Shown: positions 15,982 to 24,768 of the stretch, one piece after another | Layout of the letters: each line of letters starts with the position of its first letter | Position numbering within the stretch: the stretch's first letter is position 1 | Origin: CAYJAP01 sp964368425 | GTDB lineage: Bacteria; Bacillota; Clostridia; Christensenellales; UBA1242 | Direction: 5' to 3' | DNA: 61,812 bases | Assembly (NCBI GenBank): GCA_964368425.1 | Contig: CAYJAP010000002.1 | Span: forward strand, 1 to 61,812 | The notes under the pieces: generated by a model | Databases searched by the model: none | Told to the model about the DNA's origin: nothing | What the model saw: the letters and a program-made list of their open reading frames with translations, nothing else | Translations under genes and position numbers: made by a program

Positions 15982-17274
15982 ATGAAAAGAACGTATATAA
16001 AAGACATCGTCGCAGGTAAAGAGTATAAGGTTTCGGGCTGGGTAGAGAAAATCCGCGATACAAAATACATGACTTTTGTAATTATTAGAGATATTACAGG
16101 AAAGATACAGGTGTCGATTGAAAAATCTGCATTACCAGAAATTGCAGAAACGGCGAACAGGGCGATTGCCGGTTCGGTTGTTTCTATCGTGGGAAAAGTA
16201 ATTGCTAACCCTGCAGTAAAGATTTCAGGCATAGAATTAATTCCGTCAGCTTACATCATAGACAGCCTGTCTAAACCACAACCTATTCAGCACGATAGCA
16301 GTATCGATCAGAGAATGGCATACAGATGGTTGGATCTTAGAGAAGATGCGAAGACGTTGATGTTTCAAGTGCAAACATTGATGGAAAAAGCGATGAGAGA
16401 TTATCTTATCGACAACGGGTTTATTGAAATACATTCACCTAAGATTACTGGACAGTCAAGCGAAGGTGGTTCAGAAGTTTTCAAGCTAGATTATTTTGGA
16501 CAACCAGCATATCTAACCCAAAGCCCTCAGCTCTACAAGCAAATGGCTATGGCTGCAGGTTTTGAAAAGGTCTTGGAAGTAGGTCCTTATTTCAGAGCAG
16601 AATCTTCTTTCACTTCACGTCACGCGACAGAATTCATGGGGCTTGATTTAGAGATAAGCTACATCGATTCCCACCACGATGTCATGGACGTTGAAGAAGG
16701 AATGTTGAAACACATGCTAAAAGAGGTGCATGCAAAGTATGGGCAACAGATAAAGGAAACTTTTGGCGTAGATGTCGTAGTTCCTACAGCACCCTTCCCT
16801 CGAATTCCGTTCCATGAAGCTCTACAGCTACTAGCCGACGAGTACGGTACTGACCCGTTAGAAAGTGATTTCAGTCCTGAGTTGGAAAAACTGATGTGCG
16901 AATATGTACAGAAAAAATATAACAGCGAGTTTGTATTTATTACCGAATATCCGTTTGAAGTACGCGCATTCTACTCAATGAAAGACGAGAAAAATCCTCT
17001 GCTTTCTAAGTCATTTGACTTGTTATGGAAAGACGTTGAGATAACTTCTGGGGCCCAGCGTGAGCATCGACCAGAAGTGTTGGCACAGCAGCTTGCTGAG
17101 AAAGGCATTAGTCCCGAGAAGATGAAAAGCTACATCGAGTTCTTCGAGTATGGTTGTCCACCTCATGGGGGATTAGGTTTAGGGTTAGCACGATTAGCGG
17201 CTAAATTACTTAATATTCCGACAATCAAAGAGGTTTCTTATATCTTCCGTGGACCTACAAAACTATATCCATAA
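15982..17274 (+). CDS. aspS: Aspartyl-tRNA synthetase, archaeal/eukaryal type
   Basis: A 430-residue class IIb synthetase that charges tRNA-Asp (possibly also tRNA-Asn) with aspartate. The N-terminal OB-fold anticodon domain (VSGWVEKIRDTKYMTFVIIRD) is followed by the catalytic core: the GGSEVF and PQLYKQ segments, motif 2 FRAESSFTSRHATEF, and motif 3 GLGLGLARL. It lacks the roughly 150-residue GAD insertion of the usual bacterial AspRS and has the length and motif style of the archaeal enzyme, which is often non-discriminating. The start follows GTGAGGTCAC. asnS is 61 bp downstream and probably co-transcribed. Whether a bacterial-type AspRS exists elsewhere cannot be seen. Confidence 0.93.
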   Translation: MKRTYIKDIVAGKEYKVSGWVEKIRDTKYMTFVIIRDITGKIQVSIEKSALPEIAETANRAIAGSVVSIVGKVIANPAVKISGIELIPSAYIIDSLSKPQPIQHDSSIDQRMAYRWLDLREDAKTLMFQVQTLMEKAMRDYLIDNGFIEIHSPKITGQSSEGGSEVFKLDYFGQPAYLTQSPQLYKQMAMAAGFEKVLEVGPYFRAESSFTSRHATEFMGLDLEISYIDSHHDVMDVEEGMLKHMLKEVHAKYGQQIKETFGVDVVVPTAPFPRIPFHEALQLLADEYGTDPLESDFSPELEKLMCEYVQKKYNSEFVFITEYPFEVRAFYSMKDEKNPLLSKSFDLLWKDVEITSGAQREHRPEVLAQQLAEKGISPEKMKSYIEFFEYGCPPHGGLGLGLARLAAKLLNIPTIKEVSYIFRGPTKLYP

Positions 17275-17335
17275 ACAAATTATTGCAACGCTATTGCAAT
17301 AATTTTATTCATAATAAAAATAGAGAGAGGAGTTT

Positions 17336-18724
17336 ATGAACAAGGTAGACATTAAAACAATACATGCATCTCCCCAAGATTTTGCTGGCAAAACAGTCAC
17401 GATAGGGGGCTGGATACGAAGTGTACGAGACATTAAAACTTTCGGATTTATTGACCTAAACGACGGAACATCTTTTAAGGGTGTTCAGATAGTTTTTAAC
17501 CAAGATAAAATATCTAACTACGAAAGTGTTGCGAGGTTACAAGCGGGTTCTTCTATACTCTGTACAGGCAAAGTGGTATTGACACCGGAGAACAAACAAT
17601 CTTTCGAGATTAGCGCATCAACGATAGAAATTTTGTCTGCTACGGACGACACATATCCCCTACAAAAGAAACGTCATTCTGTGGAGTTTCTACGAGAGAT
17701 TGCTTACCTACGCCCACGAACAAATTTGTTCAATGCGGTATTTAGAGTGAGAAGCGAAGCCAGCTTTGCTATACATAATTTTTTCAACGGAGAAGGATTC
17801 ATATACACTCATACCCCAATAATTACAGGTGCAGACTGCGAAGGTGGTAGTGATGTGTTCAGAGTTACCACGCATAATGTGTATAAACCTGACGCAAAAA
17901 CCTCAGCTACTCCAGAAAATGATTTTTTTGGTAAAAAAGTGTTTCTAAGCCCAACAGGACAACTAGAGGGAGAGGCTTTAGCGCTTGCGTTTAGTAAAAT
18001 ATATACTTTCGGTCCGACATTCAGAGCGGAGAACAGCAACACTGCACGACATGCAAGCGAGTTCTGGATGATAGAACCAGAAATGGCATTCTACGAATTG
18101 ACAGATACTATGGATATAATTGAAAAAATGGTAAAATATTTAATCAATCATCTGATGGAAAAATGTTCCACCGAACTACAATTCTTTAATCAGTTTGTTG
18201 ATACCACGTTATCGGAAAGACTGCAAAATGTTATGAAGAACGAGTTCGCGAGAATTAGTTATACAGAAGCAATTTCATTACTTGAAAAGAGTAAAAAGAA
18301 ATTTGAATTCCCTGTGTCTTGGGGCATGGATTTACAAAGTGAGCACGAGAGATTTCTGTGCGAAGAAATATTTAAGAAGCCTGTATTTGTCTACGATTAC
18401 CCGAAAGGAATTAAAGCTTTCTACATGCGTCTAAATGATGACAACAAAACAGTTGCCGCTTGTGACTTACTCGTTCCCGGCGTAGGAGAAATTGTGGGAG
18501 GCAGCCAAAGAGAAGAACGTTTAGATACTCTGGTGGAAAAGATTAAAGAAGCAAAACTACAAGAAGAAGATTACTGGTGGTATATAAATCTCAGAAAATA
18601 TGGTAGCGTAAAACACAGTGGTTTTGGACTAGGGTTAGAACGATTCCTGATGTATGTGACAGGCGTGAATAATATCCGTGACGTACAGATATTCCCAAGA
18701 ACACCTAACAACTGTGAATTTTAA
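17336..18724 (+). CDS. asnS: Asparaginyl-tRNA synthetase
   Basis: A 462-residue class IIb enzyme that charges tRNA-Asn directly. It has an OB-fold anticodon domain (TIGGWIRSVRD, FGFIDLNDG), catalytic motif 2 FRAENSNTARHASEF followed by WMIEPEM (hallmark of AsnRS rather than AspRS), the GGSQREERLD segment, and motif 3 GFGLGLERFLMYVTG. The length is typical. The start has AGAGAGGAG upstream. It follows aspS and ends at a clear terminator, so the pair forms one unit. Confidence 0.96.
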   Translation: MNKVDIKTIHASPQDFAGKTVTIGGWIRSVRDIKTFGFIDLNDGTSFKGVQIVFNQDKISNYESVARLQAGSSILCTGKVVLTPENKQSFEISASTIEILSATDDTYPLQKKRHSVEFLREIAYLRPRTNLFNAVFRVRSEASFAIHNFFNGEGFIYTHTPIITGADCEGGSDVFRVTTHNVYKPDAKTSATPENDFFGKKVFLSPTGQLEGEALALAFSKIYTFGPTFRAENSNTARHASEFWMIEPEMAFYELTDTMDIIEKMVKYLINHLMEKCSTELQFFNQFVDTTLSERLQNVMKNEFARISYTEAISLLEKSKKKFEFPVSWGMDLQSEHERFLCEEIFKKPVFVYDYPKGIKAFYMRLNDDNKTVAACDLLVPGVGEIVGGSQREERLDTLVEKIKEAKLQEEDYWWYINLRKYGSVKHSGFGLGLERFLMYVTGVNNIRDVQIFPRTPNNCEF

Positions 18725-19035
18725 CACTTGAAAAAAGGCATATAAAAACACATCTTATGAGATGTGTTTTTTATTTTCATTCGATTTAGATTTTGTTTGC
18801 TAATAATAGTTCATTAACATAGATAGATTGCGCACATTGCTTAATATCTTATACAACACTGCCACATGTTATACTTATATTGTCAGAAACTATATATTTA
18901 TTGCCATTTTACACACATACATTGCCATGTCAATATATTTCTATCATAAGTGGTGTGCAGCCTGCTGTTATTAGAAACATGAGTCTGCCAATAAAATTCT
19001 TGAGCCATTAACATTATGCATCCAAGCAAAATTAA
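18725..19035. other. Intergenic stretch, 311 bp
   Basis: Apart from the asnS terminator at 18745, the stretch is AT-rich with several scattered TTGCCA or TGCCA words but no clear repeat unit. I see no ORF or RNA gene. No strong terminator for the hydrogenase operon, which ends at 19036 on the minus strand, is visible here. Confidence 0.55.
18745..18774 (+). terminator. Terminator of aspS-asnS
   Basis: AAAACACATCT pairs with AGATGTGTTTT around a TATG loop, followed by a T-rich tail. Confidence 0.85.
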
Positions 19036-20733
19036 TTAATCATCACTCCTGTAATGTAACAGTTTTTTAGATAATCCCTCTTCCTGTAAGAAGAAGTCTT
19101 GATACACTTTTGTTACGCTCACATTTTTATGACTCTGTCTGTTCTTGAGTTGTTTGTCCGCATTGTATATTGCAGCACTGCGCTTAGCTATTACTTCAGA
19201 TAAATCCACTTTAGAATAATTCACGTAAGGTTGACCGCCTCCATTTATACATCCGCCCGGACATGCCATGACTTCTATAAAATGATAGGATTTCTTACCT
19301 GACTTAATTTGTTGCATAACTTTATTCGCATTCGCCAATCCGTTAACGATAGCAATTTTTAGTTTCATTTTATCTACAGTTAAGCTAACTTCTTTTATTC
19401 CTTTACTGTATCTAACCTCAGTAAAATCCATATTGCTCAAATCCTTGCCGGTTATGATTTCAGATGCCGTTCGCAATACTGCTTCCGTTACTCCGCCGGT
19501 TACACCAAAAATCAATCCTGCACCGCTATAAGTTCCGAGTGGGGAATCAAACTTTTCTTCACCAATTGCAGCAACATCAATTTTAGCTTCACGCACCATT
19601 CTCGCTAGCTCTCGAGTGGTGATTACAGCGTCAACATCTTCTGCCCGCTCAATCTCTCCTTTCTTAGCTGTGCACGGCATGATAGCAACTACTTTTAGGT
19701 TGGTTATACCTTTCGCTTTAGCATAATAATTTTTGACCACCGTGCCCAACATCTCACTTGGACTTTTACAACTGGATAGGTTTTTTTCGTACTCTTTATA
19801 ATTATTCTGAACGTACTTAAACCAGCCTGGACAACAACTAGAGAATTGTGGCAGATGTTTATTTTCTTTTATTCTGTCGACTAATTCACGAGCCTCTTCT
19901 ACAACTGTAAAATCTGCACCCATGTTTATATCAAAAATTTTATTAAATCCTAATAATCTCAGGCAGCCAACTAGCTTAGACTCATTAAAAGTTCCTATTT
20001 CTGCACCAAACTCTTCCATGAATGAAACCCTGACTGAAGGAGCTATTTGTGCGATTGTTACTACACTTTTATCCTTTAAAAGGGTTTTTACTTTATCTAC
20101 ACTACCGTTTTCCATCAACGCAGCCGTCGGGCAAACAAGCGTACATTGTCCACATCCTACACATGTGCTGCTACCTAAATCTGTTTTATAGCCACACGCT
20201 ATATGGCTGTCGAAACCACGTTTTGCTTTGGTAAGCGCGTACACATTTTGCACCTGTCCACACACTTCAATACACCTTCCGCACAGAATACATTTATTAT
20301 TGTTTCGGATGATACACGGTGAGCTTTCGTCTATCTCGTATTTATTCTTTTTACCAACGTAAGTAGTGTCTGGAATGTTGTACATTACGCATAATTTTTG
20401 CAACTGACAGTAGCCTACTTTTGCACAGTTAGCACAATCTTTATGGTGGCTTGATATCATAAGTCGCAACGTTTTAACCCTTGATTGCACTATAGCAGGG
20501 CTATTTGTTTTAACATCCATGCCTTCGTAAACTGTGGTATTACAAGCACAGACTAAGTTCTTTCTCCCAACAATTTCCACGACACAAATACGACAGTTGG
20601 CCGATTGAATAATGTCTTTTAAATAGCATAAAGTCGGGATAAATATATTATTATCCCTAGCCACTTGCAATATCGTTGCCCCCTTTTCTGCCGTTACTTT
20701 TTTCCCGTCAATAATTAGATTTACTTTATCCAT
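19036..20733 (-). CDS. hydA: [FeFe] hydrogenase catalytic subunit HydA
   Basis: A 565-residue subunit of a bifurcating NADH/ferredoxin-dependent [FeFe] hydrogenase. Order: N-terminal 2Fe-2S domain (Cys36, 47, 50, 64), His-Cys cluster (HHKDCANC to about 109), two 4Fe-4S sites (CILCGRC and CVGCGQC), then the H-cluster domain with L1 SSCCPGW (298-304), L2 MPCTAK (352-357) and L3 MACPGGC (489-495) followed by NGGGQP. All H-cluster cysteines are present; L1 has Ser where Thr is usual. The frame opens 7 codons earlier, but the ATG at 20733 follows GGGAGTG and is preferred. It sits 8 bp after hydB. The extra roughly 50-residue C-terminal tail is charged and unassigned. Cytoplasmic; H2 formation or uptake. 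Confidence 0.95.
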   Translation of the reverse strand: MDKVNLIIDGKKVTAEKGATILQVARDNNIFIPTLCYLKDIIQSANCRICVVEIVGRKNLVCACNTTVYEGMDVKTNSPAIVQSRVKTLRLMISSHHKDCANCAKVGYCQLQKLCVMYNIPDTTYVGKKNKYEIDESSPCIIRNNNKCILCGRCIEVCGQVQNVYALTKAKRGFDSHIACGYKTDLGSSTCVGCGQCTLVCPTAALMENGSVDKVKTLLKDKSVVTIAQIAPSVRVSFMEEFGAEIGTFNESKLVGCLRLLGFNKIFDINMGADFTVVEEARELVDRIKENKHLPQFSSCCPGWFKYVQNNYKEYEKNLSSCKSPSEMLGTVVKNYYAKAKGITNLKVVAIMPCTAKKGEIERAEDVDAVITTRELARMVREAKIDVAAIGEEKFDSPLGTYSGAGLIFGVTGGVTEAVLRTASEIITGKDLSNMDFTEVRYSKGIKEVSLTVDKMKLKIAIVNGLANANKVMQQIKSGKKSYHFIEVMACPGGCINGGGQPYVNYSKVDLSEVIAKRSAAIYNADKQLKNRQSHKNVSVTKVYQDFFLQEEGLSKKLLHYRSDD

Positions 20734-20741
20734 AACACTCC

Positions 20742-22601
20742 CTATCTGATACAATCCACTGCCCCAAATCTACACACTTTTTTACACTGTCCGCACTTTA
20801 TGCATTTGCTTTGATCTATAACATATGTCTTGCGAGGCTCTCCGCTGATCGCGTTTGTAGGACAGTTCCTAGCACACACTGAACAACCCACGCACTTTTC
20901 TGGAATTATCTCAAACTTAACCAACTGCGTACACTCTCCAGCAGGACATTTTTTATTAACTATGTGCTGAATATATTCTTCTTTATAGTTTTTTATAGTG
21001 GAAAGTATAGGATTTGGTGCGGATTGACCTAGCCCACACAGAGAATTATTTTGTGTGTACAAAGCCAGCTCCTGCAACTCTTCGAACTCTTCCATGCTTC
21101 CCTTTCCTTCTGTTATTCGCTGCAAAATTTCCAGCATTCTTTTTGTACCTATTCTGCAAGGAGTACACTTTCCGCACGATTCATCGCACGTGAACGATAA
21201 GAAATATTTAGCGAGATTAACCATACAGGTATCTTCATCTACGACTACCATTCCACCAGACCCCATCATGCTACCCAAAGCAGATAAAGTATCATATTCG
21301 ATGGGAACTTTTCCGTTCTTAATGTCTATACAGCCACCGCTCGGACCACCCATCTGTATCGCTTTAAACTTTTTCCCATTTGGAATACCGCCGCCAACAT
21401 CCTCTATTATTTCATTTATCGTTATTCCCATTGGAAGCTCTATAAGTCCCGTATTTTTTATATTTCCCGACAAGGAAAAGACTTTTGTTCCTTTGCTCTT
21501 TTCCGTGCCTAAAGAAGCAAAATGCTTTGCTCCATGCAAAATTATATCTGTGATATTTGCTAACGTTTCTACGTTATTGATAATGGTAGGCTTCTGACGC
21601 AAACCTCTTACTGCCGGATACGGTGGACGAGCTACCGGCTCCCCCCTCTTTCCTTCTACAGAAGCAATCAATGCCGTTTCTTCTCCACAAACAAAAGCTC
21701 CTGCCCCCTGTTTCACGGTTATGTCAAAAGAGAAGTTTGTTCCCAGAATATTTTTACCCAATAACCCTCGTTGCTTAGCCTCTTTTATTGTCTTTTCCAG
21801 CACATATCTAGCGAGAGCATACTCTGTTCTGACGTAGATAATCCCCTTACTTGCCCCGATAGCAAATCCCGCAATCTCCATAGCTTCTATAACCCCGTGC
21901 GGATTTCCCTCTATAATCGATCTGTCCATAAATGCGCCAGGGTCTCCCTCGTCTGCGTTACATATAACATACTTCTCTTTATTATTTTCGGTTCTTGCAA
22001 ACTCCCACTTTGTTCCCGTAGAAAAACCTGCTCCGCCCCTGCCTCGTAGTTTACTATCCTTAATCTCTTGGATTACGCTCTCTGGCGTCATTGTGCTTAG
22101 ACATTTGTATATAGCCTGATATCCATCTACAGCAATGTAATCCTCTATATTCTCTGGGTCGATATAATCCCAATTCTTGCGAACAACCATCTTTTGTTTT
22201 TTGAAAAAATCCATTTCGTCGCGGGTGCTAGCCAATGAACCGTCTTTATTTCTATACAAGTTAGCCTGCTCAATCTCTCCTGCTATAGTTTTATCAAAGA
22301 TATTTCTTGCGGCGTTTTCATCAACTTTAATGTAAAAAGTTCCCTCCGGATAAACCATCACGATAGGACCTTCTGCACATAAACCAAAACAACCACGATA
22401 GGTTACTCTACACTTTTTCTGCATCTTGCTTTCAATAATTTTATCTGCAAGTGCCTGATAAACCTCGCGACTTTTAATGCTAATACACCCTGTACTGCAA
22501 CACACCATAAACTCGTGTTGAACAGAAGAAGGCTCTCCCCATCGTCCAGCTATCTCTTTACGGCGCCTATCTCTAACTTTATTTAATTCCTGTATCGTCA
22601 T
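20742..22601 (-). CDS. hydB: Hydrogenase subunit HydB (NuoF-like, FMN/NADH-binding)
   Basis: A 619-residue flavoprotein subunit. The N-terminal thioredoxin-like 2Fe-2S domain has MVCCSTGC and GCFGLCAEGP. The NuoF core has GRGGAGFSTGTKWEF for NADH/FMN, the CNADEGDPGAF segment, GAGAYVC-like GAGAFVCGEETAL, and the 4Fe-4S site SCGKCTPCRIG. Two C-terminal ferredoxin-type 4Fe-4S clusters (CVGCSVCARNCP and CIKCGQCKKVC) are typical of HydB/HndC. It accepts or donates electrons at NAD(P)H and is central to flavin- or iron-sulfur-based bifurcation. The start follows AAGGAGAAAGA. It lies between hydC and hydA in one operon with gaps of under 10 bp. Confidence 0.96.
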   Translation of the reverse strand: MTIQELNKVRDRRRKEIAGRWGEPSSVQHEFMVCCSTGCISIKSREVYQALADKIIESKMQKKCRVTYRGCFGLCAEGPIVMVYPEGTFYIKVDENAARNIFDKTIAGEIEQANLYRNKDGSLASTRDEMDFFKKQKMVVRKNWDYIDPENIEDYIAVDGYQAIYKCLSTMTPESVIQEIKDSKLRGRGGAGFSTGTKWEFARTENNKEKYVICNADEGDPGAFMDRSIIEGNPHGVIEAMEIAGFAIGASKGIIYVRTEYALARYVLEKTIKEAKQRGLLGKNILGTNFSFDITVKQGAGAFVCGEETALIASVEGKRGEPVARPPYPAVRGLRQKPTIINNVETLANITDIILHGAKHFASLGTEKSKGTKVFSLSGNIKNTGLIELPMGITINEIIEDVGGGIPNGKKFKAIQMGGPSGGCIDIKNGKVPIEYDTLSALGSMMGSGGMVVVDEDTCMVNLAKYFLSFTCDESCGKCTPCRIGTKRMLEILQRITEGKGSMEEFEELQELALYTQNNSLCGLGQSAPNPILSTIKNYKEEYIQHIVNKKCPAGECTQLVKFEIIPEKCVGCSVCARNCPTNAISGEPRKTYVIDQSKCIKCGQCKKVCRFGAVDCIR

Positions 22602-22610
22602 TCTTTCTCC

Positions 22611-23075
22611 TTACTTGCACTCTGCAAGAATTCTATCCACGTCAGCAACCGTAACATGCGCGTAAATCTTATCGTTGATACTAACCACTGGTGCCAGTCC
22701 GCAACAACCTAGGCAACGAACTTGGGACATTCCAAACTTACCGTCTGCTGTCACACCATTTTCTTCAACATTCAACTTGGATTTTAACGTATTTATAAGG
22801 TCATTTGCTCCTAGTACGAAGCACGCCGTTCCTGTACAAACAGAGATATTATACTTGGCTTTAGGAGTAAAAGAAAACTGGGAGTAGAATGTTGCAACAC
22901 CAAATATTTCACTTTTAGAAACGTGTAAAACGTCGCTGATAATAGGAATTATCTGCTCTGGAATGTATCCAAAAACTTCGGACGCAAACTGAAGACAGTC
23001 TATTACATTTTCTTTAGACTTGAAGCGTTTAGTTATCGCTTTTCTAAATTCCTCTAATTTACTTATCTGTATCAT
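22611..23075 (-). CDS. hydC: Hydrogenase subunit HydC (NuoE-like, 2Fe-2S)
   Basis: A 154-residue thioredoxin-fold ferredoxin. It has an N-terminal helical part, IFGVATFYSQF, and four cluster cysteines in CTGTAC and CLGCCGLAP, as in NuoE and HndA. It relays electrons between HydB flavin and HydA. The start overlaps the last 17 bases of the upstream membrane protein gene and has GGAGAAAAA as SD, so translation is likely coupled. Followed after 9 bp by hydB. Confidence 0.95.
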   Translation of the reverse strand: MIQISKLEEFRKAITKRFKSKENVIDCLQFASEVFGYIPEQIIPIISDVLHVSKSEIFGVATFYSQFSFTPKAKYNISVCTGTACFVLGANDLINTLKSKLNVEENGVTADGKFGMSQVRCLGCCGLAPVVSINDKIYAHVTVADVDRILAECK

Positions 23076-23889
23076 TTTTTCTCCTTTTTACCCTAGCTCT
23101 AGTTGGTTCTTTTTGTTGCACGCCCTTTTCAACTGCGCCTTGCACCAATCGTTTTTCTTTATGTCTTTTTATTTCTCTAACTATAAGAGGCATGTACAAT
23201 ATCAGTAGCGCAAATATAAAGATTGCTAAATAAGAGAACATAAAGTGTGCCGTGCCGAACAGGTTGAGTGGTAAACCATTCTCCCTTATATACATAAAGT
23301 TTTCATTTAACCAGTAATTGCCTAACGACGCCCAACCCACTAAAGGAGCGAGTATTAGCGGTATTTGCCACAAGTCGTGGAGAGATTGTTTTATCTGTTT
23401 TGTAGCAGCTAAGGCAACCACCACACTTGGTAGCATTATATGCAAAATAATGCTTTCTATATCAAAGAATGTGATTACGTTATACTGATAATAATCACCA
23501 AATACGAACGTTAAAATTCCTCCCATCAAAGCAAAGAACGTGACAGCAGGATACAATCTTTTTGTGTTAGTGAACACACATATTGGTAGAACAAAAGCCA
23601 TTATGTGACACAGATGGAAAGGCAGTGAACCCACCAATGTCGTTACTCCCGTCGCTACCTGTAGAATCATTCGAAACGTTCGCGAAACAATCATAAATAT
23701 ACAACAAAACATGATTAGTATCTTAGCAAATCTTTCATACTTTCTGCACAAGAAATATGCGATAACTAGCCATACAAAAACTCCCACCATAAGACAGATA
23801 TGTAGCACAGAGAAAAGACCTTTTCCTGCTCCAAATGCTTGTTCGTTTGCAATCAACCAATCATAGAACGTAAATAACAAGTTTTGCAT
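23059..23889 (-). CDS. YwaF/TMEM164-family membrane protein, hydrogenase operon leader
   Basis: A 276-residue polytopic membrane protein with about seven helices and a Lys/Arg-rich tail. Family marks: a LPFHLCHIMAFVLPI helix with His and Cys, the VFGDYYQY loop, LHIMLPS with a conserved His, and the DLWQIPL segment. It is a paralogue of the protein at 11818. The ATG at 23889 follows AGGAAG; a GTG two codons upstream is possible. It overlaps hydC by 17 bases, so it belongs to the hydrogenase operon. The family function is unknown; the link to the hydrogenase (membrane anchoring, transport) is inference. Confidence 0.75.
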   Translation of the reverse strand: MQNLLFTFYDWLIANEQAFGAGKGLFSVLHICLMVGVFVWLVIAYFLCRKYERFAKILIMFCCIFMIVSRTFRMILQVATGVTTLVGSLPFHLCHIMAFVLPICVFTNTKRLYPAVTFFALMGGILTFVFGDYYQYNVITFFDIESIILHIMLPSVVVALAATKQIKQSLHDLWQIPLILAPLVGWASLGNYWLNENFMYIRENGLPLNLFGTAHFMFSYLAIFIFALLILYMPLIVREIKRHKEKRLVQGAVEKGVQQKEPTRARVKRRKNDTDK

Positions 23890-24030
23890 GCACACTTCCT
23901 AGTATAATTTATAAATAATTGTACAATAAATGCCTTTAATTGTAAAACAAATCACAAGTAAAAAGGGGACATTCTTTGATAGAACCCCCTTAATCAACAT
24001 TTTACACCACACAAATTTATATGATTATAC

Positions 24031-24060
24031 AAAAAATAAAGACCATTAGTCTTTATTTTT
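24031..24060 (-). terminator. Terminator of the small lipoprotein gene
   Basis: A perfect 12-bp stem, AAAAATAAAGAC (24032-24043) with GTCTTTATTTTT (24049-24060), and a T-run on the minus strand. Confidence 0.8.
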
Positions 24061-24067
24061 ATGAATA

Positions 24068-24556
24068 CTACACCTCTGGAGCGGCTTCAAATAATGTTCC
24101 AGCTTTAATCACAACCTTATATGACTGTGACTTAACTTCTTTGTTCCATTTCAAATCAAACTTGATTTCCATTTTGTCTGCAGAAACTAGAGGATAGTAC
24201 CAGAAGAAATTGTCGCCATCTAGGAAGTCTCCTGTGTGTTCTTTGTCACCAATTTTTAGCTTGATGCCGTCAAAATTATCTATCTCTTTTGGAGCGGTGA
24301 TTTGTAGTCCTACTCGGTTTCCAGCAGCACGCCCCAAGCTAAGATCTTCCTCGTAATAAGCAACCGTTTGTCCTGCTCCACCGAATGTTGCTACTCTTTT
24401 GTCTTCGTTATAAGAGAAGCTTAGCTCTGCTCCTCCAACATTGGACGGATCCCTTGTCACTGTCGCATACGGAACTGTCTTTTCGCAGGCAACTAATACC
24501 GTCAGAGAAAGCACCAATACTAGAGCTGCAGATATTGACTTTAAAAACTTTTTCAT
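24068..24556 (-). CDS. Small putative lipoprotein, unknown function
   Basis: A 162-residue protein with a lipoprotein signal peptide: MKKFLKS, a hydrophobic core and lipobox LVAC. The mature part is beta-rich and acidic, with no recognised motif; the segment around FYWYYPLVSADKMEIKFD-like strands suggests a single beta-sandwich. The start follows GGAGATTTAT. It is monocistronic and ends at a perfect hairpin terminator. It is likely an externally anchored protein; the role is unknown. Confidence 0.7.
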   Translation of the reverse strand: MKKFLKSISAALVLVLSLTVLVACEKTVPYATVTRDPSNVGGAELSFSYNEDKRVATFGGAGQTVAYYEEDLSLGRAAGNRVGLQITAPKEIDNFDGIKLKIGDKEHTGDFLDGDNFFWYYPLVSADKMEIKFDLKWNKEVKSQSYKVVIKAGTLFEAAPEV

Positions 24557-24768
24557 ATAAATCTCCTTATTGAATTTTTATTATTATGTGTGCTTAGAAA
24601 AATATTATGCAGCTGATAATTGTAAAAATTTTCCTTTTAAAACAAAAAATCCTCCTTTACAATAAAATCCTTCAAATATTTTATTGCTCTTTAATTTGTT
24701 GCTTTATATTATTATTATAAAATATATTTAGTACTGTTATTTTTACAAATTCAATAAGGGAGTATTCC

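Noticed and set aside
21055..21597. 180-codon plus-strand ORF in hydB
   Set aside because: Antisense to a clear NuoF-like protein; composition is not protein-like.
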